Source of the DNA: JAUHWL01 sp964416385
Lineage (GTDB): Bacteria > Bacteroidota > Bacteroidia > Flavobacteriales > Schleiferiaceae
Assembly: GCA_964416385.1 (NCBI GenBank)
Contig: CAYQDW010000043.1
Location: 1 to 21,558 of the forward strand
Length of the DNA stretch: 21,558 nucleotides
Reading direction: 5' to 3'
Shown here: piece by piece, positions 1 through 7,138 of the stretch
Layout of the letters: every line of letters starts with the position of its first letter
Numbering within the stretch: position 1 is the stretch's first letter
Made by a program: the position numbers and the translations under genes
Notes under the pieces: model-generated
Databases searched by the model: none
What the model saw: only the letters and a program-made list of their open reading frames with translations
Told to the model about the DNA's origin: nothing

Positions 1-1426
1 CTTGGGTAAATTCCAGCGCTTGGTTGTGCAGTAACTGGCCTTGCAAAGTAAACAGGCTAAGTGTTGCCTGCCCGTTTAGCCCGCCAAGGTTTAGGTTTAG
101 CACATCTTTAGCCGGGTTGGGGTACACCTGTAAGGCGCTGGTTTGTTGTGGCCAAAATTCTTCTTCTGGCGCGCTTAGCACACCACAATTGTTAGGGGCC
201 AGGCAGCCGTTTTTATCTAAGGTAAGCAGCCACAAGTAGTTTAGTTTGGTGGGGTCTGGGTTTTGCCATTGGTACATAAAGGTGCCCACGTTTAAAAAGG
301 TGCTGTCTGGCCACTCATGCAAACGGTACAGCATGCTGCGGTTATTCTCGTTGCCGTAGTGGTAGGCACGTTTAAACAGCACATTAAAGTTGCGGTCTAT
401 TTTCCAAAAAATGCCCACATCGCCCGGGTTATATTCACTTTTAAAGGTGCCGTTAAAAGCTATGTTGCCATCTTGGGTAATAATCATATCAGAAATGGCC
501 ATTCTAACCTGTTCTTCTTTATAAAGTGTATCTCTTATTATAACCCCTGATGAGTCTAATTGCATAAACCATAGCTTGTTATAGCCCGCATTGCCATCAT
601 AGCGTGTTCTGATTAGACTGGTTAGATAAATAGTATCGCCAAAAGCAACGGTAAGGCTGTTAGCACCATTAAGGGGTAAACCATTAGTGTCAAGGTATTG
701 AAAGCGCTTATCCCAAATCAGGTTGCCTTGTAAGTCTGTCTTAATTAAAAAACTTTCTACAAACTGGTTCCAGTAGGTGCAGCGGCCACTTATGTAGTAA
801 TTATTGCCGTAGCGCTTTATCATTTCGGGGTAGTAGCCCCCGGCCTGGGGGCGATAATCTTCTATAATTACCGTATCTAAAAAATTAAGGGCGGTATCTA
901 AAAAGGTTAGGGCGAGGTTTGCTTTAAGGGTTTGGTTGCTTGCGGTATCGCCTATATCGCTTAGCACCACTAATTTATGATCATCCACTAACACATCCCA
1001 GCTATACGTGCCGCTATAGCCGTTTATGGCCATGGTACGGCTTTTTAGGATGTCTAGGTTTTGATTGAATAAGATGAGTTTGGTTTTGCTAAGATTCGTA
1101 CCCAAACCCCAATCTGAAAACAAGAGAAAACGGCTTGAATTTATTTTCGTTAGAGAATAATGGCGGGTTGCATTAAAGCCTGATGGTACGATGGTATCAT
1201 AATAAGCTGAATCAAGTATTTGATTTGACTTGGTGAGTTTCCTAAGTATAATACTTGTGCCATCCCACTCAAAGTTATTGGCAACAATAAATGTTGTATC
1301 ATCCAAGGGTAATATGGAGGGCGCACCACCTATAACATAGCGATTGCCATAGCGTACCTCAGAAAAAGTACTTTGGCCGTACAGCTGGGGGGCAAGGAAT
1401 AATAAAACAAGAGATAAGTAGCGCAT
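1..1426 (-). CDS. Secreted T9SS cargo protein, type A sorting domain (3' end cut by window edge)
   Basis: The reading frame is open without a stop from the ATG at 1424-1426 to the left edge, giving about 475 residues. The first 18 residues (MRYLSLVLLFLAPQLYGQ) form a good signal peptide ending before Q/S. The body contains segments of the type 'FLIKTDLQGNLIWDKRF', 'YYISGRCTYW' and 'NIAFNGTF', the spaced W/G/D pattern seen in beta-propeller-like secreted proteins of Bacteroidota. From about residue 430 a type A T9SS C-terminal domain begins (VYPNPAKDVLNLNL). Roughly the last 25-30 residues of that domain must lie beyond the edge. The protein should be exported by Sec, moved across the outer membrane by T9SS and anchored or released there. 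The substrate or adhesive role is unknown. The start lies 12 bases after the terminator stem of the preceding gene. Confidence 0.85.
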   Translation of the reverse strand, partial: MRYLSLVLLFLAPQLYGQSTFSEVRYGNRYVIGGAPSILPLDDTTFIVANNFEWDGTSIILRKLTKSNQILDSAYYDTIVPSGFNATRHYSLTKINSSRFLLFSDWGLGTNLSKTKLILFNQNLDILKSRTMAINGYSGTYSWDVLVDDHKLVVLSDIGDTASNQTLKANLALTFLDTALNFLDTVIIEDYRPQAGGYYPEMIKRYGNNYYISGRCTYWNQFVESFLIKTDLQGNLIWDKRFQYLDTNGLPLNGANSLTVAFGDTIYLTSLIRTRYDGNAGYNKLWFMQLDSSGVIIRDTLYKEEQVRMAISDMIITQDGNIAFNGTFKSEYNPGDVGIFWKIDRNFNVLFKRAYHYGNENNRSMLYRLHEWPDSTFLNVGTFMYQWQNPDPTKLNYLWLLTLDKNGCLAPNNCGVLSAPEEEFWPQQTSALQVYPNPAKDVLNLNLGGLNGQATLSLFTLQGQLLHNQALEFTQ

Positions 1427-1459
1427 AAAAAAGAAAAAGCCACGGGCATAGCCCGCGGC
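1427..1459 (-). terminator. Intrinsic terminator directly abutting the next start codon
   Basis: On the minus strand a 9-bp stem (arms 1451-1459 and 1439-1447, one G-U pair, loop of 3) is followed by a run of 11 T with one C inside. That run ends at the base before the ATG of the downstream gene at 1426. The stem is GC-rich, so it should terminate the 259-residue T9SS gene. It leaves no room for a separate promoter before the next gene. Confidence 0.8.
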
Positions 1460-1465
1460 AAGTTG

Positions 1466-2245
1466 TTATTTATTAATGGTTAATTTTTCAGTAAACAGCA
1501 CCTCATCATAGTCATTAACCACATTAACCAAATACAAACCTGTTGGCAAACCAACTGTTGGTATTACGGCAATGTTGTTTTGGTAATTGGCAATAGCTTG
1601 TTTTGCCGCCAATTGGCCCGAAATGGTGTAAAACTCAACATGTAAGTTGTTGTTTAATCCCATTTCAAACCAGTTCCAACGCAACTCTACATAATCCTTT
1701 GCAGGGTTGGGGAAAAGTGTAAACGTGGTTTTTGGCTTACTTGGGCGTTGTGTAATTTCTTCCTGCTTATTGCTGTTGCCTGCATAAAAACTCATGGGTT
1801 CTATGTAGGGTGTGCCCATGCCGTAGCTGCGCAAAATAGTGTTGGCGTGGTGCTTAACTGCACCTTGCGCCTGGTTGGCCAGGCTTTGCAAGGGGTTTTC
1901 TGTAGGTCCATTGGTGCAATAGCTGTAATTAAGTTGTAGGTTGGCTGCCTGCGTTTTTAGGTTGTTTATACCAACTTGGGGTTGCCCAATAATGTAATGT
2001 CGGCTGTGGGCCAGCATGTCCCACCGCAGGTACGCTTTTTCGCTGGGGGCGTAATCTGTACTGTTTGGGTTGGCTGCGTGCCAGGCAGTAATTAGGCTGT
2101 CGGCTCCTTGCTTTATTACCTCATAGGTTTCGGTTGGTGCCGTAAGTTGCTGCTGCAACTTTTCAAAGGTGTTTACCTGCCCGGTTGCTGCATGAGTGCC
2201 AATTGTAAAACATAGCAGCGCTACTTTTCTTTTCATCGCATTCAT
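1466..2245 (-). CDS. Short secreted protein with T9SS type A sorting domain, function unknown
   Basis: This 259-residue protein has a modest signal peptide (MNAMKRKVALLCFTIG..., probable cleavage after the AATGQ region). A second ATG at 2236 (MKRK...) is an equally good start and gives a more usual charged N-terminus. The middle, about residues 25-165, is polar and looks helical, and no known domain is recognised. From about residue 172 a type A C-terminal sorting domain follows: FTLFPNPAKDYVELRW, then FYTISGQ, ending GLYLVNVV...EKLTINK. It is short compared with most T9SS cargo, so it may be a small exoprotein or the remnant C-terminus of a larger one. It lies downstream of the structured RNA at 2288-2464, on the same strand, and ends in its own terminator. 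Confidence 0.8.
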   Translation of the reverse strand: MNAMKRKVALLCFTIGTHAATGQVNTFEKLQQQLTAPTETYEVIKQGADSLITAWHAANPNSTDYAPSEKAYLRWDMLAHSRHYIIGQPQVGINNLKTQAANLQLNYSYCTNGPTENPLQSLANQAQGAVKHHANTILRSYGMGTPYIEPMSFYAGNSNKQEEITQRPSKPKTTFTLFPNPAKDYVELRWNWFEMGLNNNLHVEFYTISGQLAAKQAIANYQNNIAVIPTVGLPTGLYLVNVVNDYDEVLFTEKLTINK

Positions 2246-2287
2246 TCTTTAGTGCCTGAGGTTCGCTGCAGGGTTATACGTTTAAAA

Positions 2288-2464
2288 CAAAAAAAGGGCG
2301 GGAACCTCTTGCTGTACTCTAACGACTCGAGGTTCTAGCAAAACCTTACCCATTTAGAAACAGCCAAGCGGCCACACCCCTTAGGGTGCGCCTTGCTTAA
2401 CCGTCTTTCCAGGGTAATGAAACTGCTAGATTTCGAGTCGGAAAGACTGTAGCAAACGCCTTTT
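2288..2464 (-). ncRNA. Rod-shaped structured RNA, candidate 6S-like RNA
   Basis: No ORF of note occupies this gap. The minus strand folds as one long rod: closing helix 2457-2460 with 2297-2300; TTGCT helix 2451-2455 with 2309-2313; a perfect 8-bp helix 2433-2440 with 2323-2330; a 7-bp helix 2424-2430 with 2334-2340; an open central region holding a 6-bp helix 2412-2417 with 2346-2351; and an apical hairpin through 2399-2408 with 2356-2365, 2395-2398 with 2366-2369, 2390-2392 with 2370-2372, and 2384-2388 with 2375-2379. In the 2399-2408 helix four G-U pairs form only if the minus strand is transcribed, which supports the strand. The closing stem is followed by seven T (2289-2295), as in a terminator. 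Length of about 177 nt and rod shape with a central bubble resemble 6S RNA, which binds housekeeping RNA polymerase. The family assignment is inference; I recognise no diagnostic primary sequence. Confidence 0.5.
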
Positions 2465-2518
2465 ATCATAAAACCGTATGACGCGGATAAGAACTAGCTT
2501 AAGAGGAGTGAATGTAAG

Positions 2519-2545
2519 AAAAAATACTATTAAAGCTCAATAGTA
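2519..2545 (-). terminator. Intrinsic terminator of the mutY-ssb-gldE-gldD-DUF2007 operon
   Basis: On the minus strand TACTATT (2539-2545) pairs perfectly with AATAGTA (2525-2531) around a 7-nt loop, followed by six T (2519-2524). The TAA stop of the DUF2007 gene (2530-2532) lies in the loop-stem junction, so the terminator is embedded in the end of the coding region. The stem is AT-rich but complete. Confidence 0.65.
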
Positions 2546-2763
2546 CCCGTATCGTTTCGTAGTTCTTCGTAGATGTCAAAAGCAATAAGGCTGTCTTTTA
2601 AGTGCACTTGTGCTTTAATGCCGCCAAATGGTCCGGCTGGTATCAGAGTGTTCATAATCTCATCATGCAGATAGCAGCGTATGCCTTCTGCTTGTAGTCT
2701 CGCCTTAAATAAATGGGCTTCTACTGGGTTTGAAAAAGTGGCTATCGTAATTAGTTCTTCCAT
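2530..2763 (-). CDS. DUF2007 family small protein
   Basis: This 77-residue protein matches the DUF2007 pattern: an N-terminal 'TIATFSNPVEAHLFKARLQAEGI' strand-helix unit, a central 'YLHDE' strand, a glycine turn 'GPFGGIKAQVHL', and a C-terminal helix containing a D-x-x-E-E-L stretch. The fold is a small ferredoxin-like alpha/beta unit resembling PII-type signalling domains, and its biochemical role is unknown. It is probably cytoplasmic. Its ATG overlaps the end of gldD by 13 bases in another frame, so translation is probably coupled to gldD, and it is the last gene of the operon. A link to gliding or T9SS is suggested only by position. Confidence 0.8.
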   Translation of the reverse strand: MEELITIATFSNPVEAHLFKARLQAEGIRCYLHDEIMNTLIPAGPFGGIKAQVHLKDSLIAFDIYEELRNDTGTIEL

Positions 2764-3371
2764 TCAAGGCTCTCCATCAAATGCACCATTTCATCGTACA
2801 TAAAGGCATTAACCGGTTGTAACGAATCTGCATTTGGGGCACTATAAAAATAGAGAACTCCCCGTAAAAAATGCGTTGCACTGTCTGTTGCATAAAACTG
2901 CGCACTGCTGGCGGCATTGCCCTGCATTTGATATAGAATGCCATACACTTTCCTTTCAGGGTTCAGGTAGAGTTTTTCGCCAATGCCCTGCGCGGCTACC
3001 GTATGTTTATAGGCGAGTTCCTGGGCTTCTTTAAGCACGTTGTCCAAATCACCCTCAGCTCTTAGATCTTTATAGGTTAGTTGTATTGTTCCCCTTATTT
3101 GGCCGTAATAAATATCGGCCCAGCAATCTTTTTTGGGTTTGAATTGGGCGCTGTTGTTTAGCTGGAACGTATACGGGCAATCGGTTTCCAGTTGGGTATA
3201 CGTGGTTCCCGGCAAACCTATTCTGAAGTAACCTTCAGGCTTGGGCTGATAGTCTTCTGTACAGGCGCCAATAAGTACCAGGACGCTAAGAAGCAGCCAC
3301 TGCCGGTAAGGTAACTTTGATGCGTTGTATGCGCCTTTCTTCAATATTTTCAACTTTAAATGTGTAATCAT
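2751..3371 (-). CDS. gldD: Gliding motility lipoprotein GldD
   Basis: GldD is an envelope lipoprotein needed for gliding in Flavobacterium. The sequence shows a lipoprotein signal: PYRQW, then the hydrophobic LLLSVLVLIGA, then Cys (residue 37 with the ATG at 3371). The mature part has the family pattern PKPEGYFRI, 'CPYTFQ', 'CWADIYYG' and 'GTIQLTYK', and ends 'MVHLMESLEWKN'. The frame is open further upstream to 3470, but that is merely antiphase sequence inside gldE. I chose the ATG at 3371 (206 residues). A TTG at 3344 would give MKKGAYNAS... and a more typical 28-residue signal peptide. Either way the 5' end lies inside gldE. The gene order ssb-gldE-gldD matches flavobacterial genomes. Confidence 0.88.
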   Translation of the reverse strand: MITHLKLKILKKGAYNASKLPYRQWLLLSVLVLIGACTEDYQPKPEGYFRIGLPGTTYTQLETDCPYTFQLNNSAQFKPKKDCWADIYYGQIRGTIQLTYKDLRAEGDLDNVLKEAQELAYKHTVAAQGIGEKLYLNPERKVYGILYQMQGNAASSAQFYATDSATHFLRGVLYFYSAPNADSLQPVNAFMYDEMVHLMESLEWKN

Positions 3372-4614
3372 TAAATGTAATGGTGTCTCCGCGTTCCGGA
3401 AACTTTCCGGATATCTCCAGCAGGAAGCCTGCAAGGGTATCGGCATCGCCTTTGCTTTCTTCAAACGCATCGCCTGCTATATTAATTACCTTGTAAAAAT
3501 CGGCCAGCGAAGTTTTTCCTTCAAACACATAATTATGGTCGTCAAGTTTAGAGAAAACAAGTTCTTCAGAATCAAATTCATCACTTATCTCACCTACTAT
3601 TTCTTCCAGAATATCCTCCAGCGTTACCACGCCACTTGTGCCGCCAAATTCATCAACAACAACAGCAAGGTGCATTTTCATTTCCTGAAACTCTGTTAAC
3701 AGGTCATCTATCTTCTTTGATTCTGGCACATAAAAAGGTTCTCGCATCAATTGCGTCCATGCAAAATCTGCTCCAGCCTGCAGGTAGGGCAATAAATCTT
3801 TAATGTAGATAATCCCTTTTATTTCGTCTAAACTCTCGCTGTAAACTGGAATGCGGGAGAAGCCAAAGTCTATGATCTTCTGCAAGACAACCTCAAAATT
3901 TTCAGTCTCTTCAAATGCGCGTACATTGGTTCTTGGGGTCATTATTTGGCGCACCGTGGTATTGCCAAACCTAACAATGCCCTGAAGTATCTTCTGCTCG
4001 TCAGAATTATTGTTGTCGTTTTCTGTAAGCTGCAAGGCGTGTTCTAGGTCATCTACGGTAATGCCATCATTTTTGGCAGGACGTTCTAGCTTTCTTGAAA
4101 TGGATATTAACAATGGTATAAGTTGCAGCGCCAGAAATATGCGCTTGGTAATAGCCAAAGGTCTTGACATAAACTTGGCCGTACTTAATGGGGAAGTTGT
4201 GGCGTATATTTTGGGTAAAATCTCTCCAAAAAGAAGAATTAAAATAGTTACTGCAACCACCTCAATAACAAATGCAGCAATTGCATTTGCTTTAAAATCA
4301 AATAGCTGATGCACAGCAGACGTGCTTAAAATAACGATGCCAACATTTATAAAGTTATTGCTTATAAGAATGGTGGCCAGTAATTGCCTTGGTGTTTCAA
4401 GTAGCTGTACAAGCCGTTGATCAACCTTCTTTTTACTGTTTTTCAGTTCATCAATCTGCGGTGCAGATAGTGAGAAAAACGAAACCTCAGAACTAGAAAC
4501 TAATCCTGAAAGGATAAGCAGGATTGAGATGAGTACAAGAACTGGTGTGAGTTGTAGAAAATCAATATTTTCTACAAAAATGCTCGTTAAACGACTAGGG
4601 GGCTCAGCGTCCAA
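3286..4614 (-). CDS. gldE: GldE, CNNM/CorC-type membrane protein with CBS domains
   Basis: The 442-residue protein has a DUF21/CNNM transmembrane region (membrane segments at about 22-45, 80-100 and 112-135, including the GEILPK motif at 130-135), a pair of CBS domains (about 221-335, beginning VRQIMTPRTN), and a C-terminal CorC/HlyC domain (about 350-437). Related proteins take part in magnesium or cobalt efflux; GldE is the flavobacterial member linked to gliding through its operon with gldD. It acts in the inner membrane. It starts 26 bases after the ssb stop. Its last 28 codons overlap the gldD signal-peptide region in a different frame, an unusually long overlap that constrains both proteins. 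Confidence 0.9.
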   Translation of the reverse strand: MDAEPPSRLTSIFVENIDFLQLTPVLVLISILLILSGLVSSSEVSFFSLSAPQIDELKNSKKKVDQRLVQLLETPRQLLATILISNNFINVGIVILSTSAVHQLFDFKANAIAAFVIEVVAVTILILLFGEILPKIYATTSPLSTAKFMSRPLAITKRIFLALQLIPLLISISRKLERPAKNDGITVDDLEHALQLTENDNNNSDEQKILQGIVRFGNTTVRQIMTPRTNVRAFEETENFEVVLQKIIDFGFSRIPVYSESLDEIKGIIYIKDLLPYLQAGADFAWTQLMREPFYVPESKKIDDLLTEFQEMKMHLAVVVDEFGGTSGVVTLEDILEEIVGEISDEFDSEELVFSKLDDHNYVFEGKTSLADFYKVINIAGDAFEESKGDADTLAGFLLEISGKFPERGDTITFNDYTFKVENIEERRIQRIKVTLPAVAAS

Positions 4615-4640
4615 AGTGTGGGGGTTAGGTTAAACTTGGG

Positions 4641-5108
4641 CTAAAAGGGTAAATCATCATCTTCCTGCGTTATGGTAAAATCTTGTTCTTCTACCTTTCT
4701 TTCTGGCATTGCAGATGTTGGCTGAGCGGATGGTGCATTATATCCACTGCTGGTTTGCCGATCTGCTTCGTCACGGTTGGTAAGCATGGTCATATTATCA
4801 ACCTGTATTTCTGTGATATAGCGCGTTTGGCCGCTGTCATCATTCCAAGAGCGTGATTTAATTCTACCTTCTAAAAATACCTTATGGCCTTTTTTTAGGT
4901 AGCGGTCGCATACATCTGCTAGCCCTTTGCGGGTAACAACAATGTTGTGCCATTCTGTTTGTGATACGCGCTCGCCACTGCGGTTGGTGTACGTTTCTGA
5001 GGTGGCGAGAGAGAACTTTACTTTCATACCACCGCCTTCAAAATGCGTTGTTTCGGGGTCTTTCCCCAGATTTCCGATGAGGAGAACCTTATTTAATGAG
5101 CCAGCCAT
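4641..5108 (-). CDS. ssb: Single-stranded DNA-binding protein
   Basis: This 155-residue SSB begins with the classic OB-fold start MAGSLNKVLLIGNLGKDPE, continues through 'VKFSLATSE', 'TEWHNIVV' and 'KGHKVFLEGRIKSRSW', and then has a polar, low-complexity linker (about 113-140). It ends with the acidic tip DDDLPF, which binds partner repair and replication proteins. Length and tip are normal for the family. It lies 40 bases after mutY and 26 bases before gldE on the same strand, so it is probably cotranscribed with both. The pairing of DNA-maintenance genes with gliding genes is a known flavobacterial arrangement. Confidence 0.95.
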   Translation of the reverse strand: MAGSLNKVLLIGNLGKDPETTHFEGGGMKVKFSLATSETYTNRSGERVSQTEWHNIVVTRKGLADVCDRYLKKGHKVFLEGRIKSRSWNDDSGQTRYITEIQVDNMTMLTNRDEADRQTSSGYNAPSAQPTSAMPERKVEEQDFTITQEDDDLPF

Positions 5109-5148
5109 CTATATGCGTATTTCAAACAAATATAACAATCCGCCTTGT

Positions 5149-6192
5149 TTAGACAGTGGGCAAAAGTAGCAGATTTGATTCAACAAATCGTTTTATTACA
5201 ATGGGCATGGCTAATTCAGAAAGACCTTTTATTGAAATCATTTTTATGTCTTTAGAAATCATTTTCGGCAAAGCCTTGGTCTGCCAAAAAGTAAGCCATA
5301 AGCGTTGGTGGGTAAGCATGTGTTTTTCAGGCCCAGAGATCCGTTTTACTTCAGCTGTGAGCGAGGCGGCTTTAACAAGTGTGGCGGGTGTGGCAGATTT
5401 TGACGTTTCAATAAGCGGAAAATCGTAAAGGCCTGCCCAAATATCACCCGCTTGGCGTTGAGAAACCGCGATTTCACCATTTTCTACATAGATTAGATAA
5501 TTTAAATAACGGGTTTTAATAGGCTTGGCTTTTTCTTTTTTTGGGAGTTGAGATACCGTTCCAGTGGTAAATGCCGTGCAGTTTGTTGCAAACATGCACG
5601 TGGCACAGTCTGGCGATTTTGGTGTACAGTGAGTGGCGCCAAACTCCATGATGGCTTGATTATAATCGCCTGGCGAGCTGGCCTCTGTAATGAGTTTTTG
5701 TGCAAGGCGGTTAAATTCTTTTTGTCCGGTACTGGTATTTATCGGGGTATCTATACCAAATAGTCTGGATAAAACGCGGTAAACGTTGCCGTCTACAACT
5801 CCCACGTTTACATCAAAACAAATGGAAGAAATGGCAGCGGCAGTGTACGGACCAATGCCTTTTATTTTTAAAAGCGCATCATATGTTTTGGGGAAAGTAC
5901 CATTGTATTCATTGGTGAGCTGTTTGGCTGCTGTGTGCAAATTTCTTGCCCTTGAATAATAACCTAAACCTTCCCAGAGTTTAAGTACCTGATGTTCTGA
6001 GGCGTTGGCCAGATGCTTTAGTGTGGGGAACGCCTTTACAAACCGCTCATAGTAGGGCAGGCCTTGCCTAATTTGTGTTTGTTGCATAATGACTTCGCTG
6101 AGCCAAATACGGTACGGGTCTTTGGTTTCACGCCACGGCAATATGCGCTTGTTGATGTGATACCATGACTCAAGTTTTTTTGCAATATTCAT
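5149..6192 (-). CDS. mutY: A/G-specific adenine DNA glycosylase MutY
   Basis: MutY removes adenine mispaired with 8-oxoguanine. The 347 residues include the catalytic Glu33 in 'WLSEVIMQQTQ', a helix-hairpin-helix (LLKIKGIGPYTAAA, 107-120), and Asp134 in 'VVDGNVYRVLSR'. A [4Fe-4S] cluster motif is formed by Cys189, Cys196, Cys199 and Cys205 with the standard 6-2-5 spacing. The C-terminal third (about 225-347) is the NUDIX-like domain that senses 8-oxoG; it begins 'RYLNYLIYVENGEIAVSQR' and includes 'DIWAGLYDFPL'. Length is typical. It is the first gene of the minus-strand operon and is divergent from the HU gene; no clear TAnnTTTG box is seen on its own side of the 124-bp spacer. Confidence 0.95.
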   Translation of the reverse strand: MNIAKKLESWYHINKRILPWRETKDPYRIWLSEVIMQQTQIRQGLPYYERFVKAFPTLKHLANASEHQVLKLWEGLGYYSRARNLHTAAKQLTNEYNGTFPKTYDALLKIKGIGPYTAAAISSICFDVNVGVVDGNVYRVLSRLFGIDTPINTSTGQKEFNRLAQKLITEASSPGDYNQAIMEFGATHCTPKSPDCATCMFATNCTAFTTGTVSQLPKKEKAKPIKTRYLNYLIYVENGEIAVSQRQAGDIWAGLYDFPLIETSKSATPATLVKAASLTAEVKRISGPEKHMLTHQRLWLTFWQTKALPKMISKDIKMISIKGLSELAMPIVIKRFVESNLLLLPTV

Positions 6193-6240
6193 AAAAGCGT
6201 CTGTAAATGAGGGAATTAGATTTTCAAAAAAAGATTAACA

Positions 6241-6274
6241 TTGGCTTAAACTAAAGGGTAAAAAATTATATTTG
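6241..6274 (+). promoter_or_regulatory. Bacteroidota-type promoter of the HU-TPR-mS38-rng unit
   Basis: TATATTTG at 6267-6274 matches the -7 consensus TAnnTTTG exactly. TTGG at 6241-6244 is a fair -33 element, with 23 bases between TTG and the -7 box, the long end of the accepted range. Transcription would start near 6281, leaving a leader of about 36 nt before the ATG at 6317. Confidence 0.65.
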
Positions 6275-6316
6275 CGCCCCCGAAATTGCAAGTATAACTC
6301 ATTAATATTCTGTAAG

Positions 6317-6607
6317 ATGACTAAAGCTGATATTGTTGCCAGACTATCTGATAAAACTGGAATAGAAAAAACAGATGTGCAGGCGATTATTGATGGTTTC
6401 ATGCGCGAAGTGCGGGTTTCATTAGAGTCTGGAGACAATGTATATCTAAGAGGCTTCGGTAGTTTTATATTGAAAAAGAGAGCTCAAAAAACAGGTAGAG
6501 ATATTTTGAAAAATACCACGTTGGTGATTCCTGCGCATTATGTGCCTTCTTTTAAGCCAGCAAAGGTATTTGCAGAAACAGTAAAAGAAGGTAACCCAAT
6601 AGGTTAA
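6317..6607 (+). CDS. HU/IHF-family DNA-binding protein
   Basis: This 96-residue nucleoid protein bends and compacts DNA as a dimer. It shows the N-terminal helices (MTKADIVARLSDKTGIEKTD), the conserved GFGSF (47-51), the arm region, and a closing helix 'PSFKPAKVFAETVKEG'. The arm reads GRDILKNTTLVIPA rather than the textbook GRNPxTGE form, so the intercalating proline at the arm tip is absent. This variant is known to me from Bacteroidota HU proteins, but it should alter bending. The ATG at 6317 is chosen because the frame upstream to 6272 would start inside the promoter. It leads an operon running toward RNase G. Confidence 0.9.
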   Translation: MTKADIVARLSDKTGIEKTDVQAIIDGFMREVRVSLESGDNVYLRGFGSFILKKRAQKTGRDILKNTTLVIPAHYVPSFKPAKVFAETVKEGNPIG

Positions 6608-6620
6608 AAAAACAGTACGT

Positions 6621-7121
6621 ATGAAAAAAGGGCAGATTATCGCCATAGTAATTGCAATTGCCGTTGTGGCAGCGGTTTACATGGTAGATCGTACCCCAAA
6701 ATCTGCGTCTGTTGAAGTAATTACGCCTGATGTAGAAACACCTGCGGCAACCAATACTTTAGATGATAAAGTAAATGAAGCCGTTGAAATTATACAAAGC
6801 GGTAGCCAGCCTCCAATGGTTGCTGTACAAATGTTAAGAGAAGTTATTCAGGCAGATTCTAATCACGTTGCGGCAACTTTATGGTTAGGTGAGTTTAGTA
6901 TGATGAGCGGCCAATATGATAAAGCTGCGGTTCGTTATAAAAAGTTGCTTAGCCTACAACCAGCCAACGCAGAAGCCTGTATAAAATTAGCCCGCGCTTA
7001 TCAAGCAATGGGCAATAATGTACCTGCACAGGATGTTTTGAAGGCGTTCCTTTCAGCTCATCCTGATCATGAAATGAAAGAACAGATTTTATCTGCTCTT
7101 AAAGAAGTAAGTAATAGTTAA
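6621..7121 (+). CDS. Membrane-anchored TPR protein
   Basis: The 166 residues consist of a short N-terminal membrane anchor (KKGQ followed by hydrophobic residues 5-21), a polar spacer (about 25-50) and tetratricopeptide repeats (about 55-160). The clearest repeat runs 'AATLWLGEFSMMSGQYDKAAVRYKKLLSLQP' into 'AEACIKLARAYQAMGNNVPAQDVLKAFLSAHP'. TPRs mediate protein-protein contacts; no catalytic motif is present. The repeat domain is predicted to face the periplasm or cytoplasm depending on anchor orientation, which I cannot settle. It follows the HU gene by 13 bases and precedes the mS38-like gene by 17, so all are probably one transcript. The partner is unknown. Confidence 0.8.
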   Translation: MKKGQIIAIVIAIAVVAAVYMVDRTPKSASVEVITPDVETPAATNTLDDKVNEAVEIIQSGSQPPMVAVQMLREVIQADSNHVAATLWLGEFSMMSGQYDKAAVRYKKLLSLQPANAEACIKLARAYQAMGNNVPAQDVLKAFLSAHPDHEMKEQILSALKEVSNS

Positions 7122-7138
7122 CTAAAAATTTTTAAGCT

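Noticed and set aside
24..550. Plus-strand open frames of 71 and 77 codons at the left edge
   Set aside because: Both are shadows of the minus-strand T9SS gene, whose frame is open from 1426 to the edge with a signal peptide and sorting domain.
2508..2543. AGGAG followed by GTGAATG on the plus strand, like a ribosome site and start
   Set aside because: The GTG frame ends after 11 codons and the ATG frame ends at once with TAA. The bases belong to the terminator region of the minus-strand operon.
3372..3470. 33-residue N-terminal extension of gldD
   Set aside because: It would push the lipoprotein signal to residue 70, which is incompatible with export. It is an antiphase open stretch within gldE.
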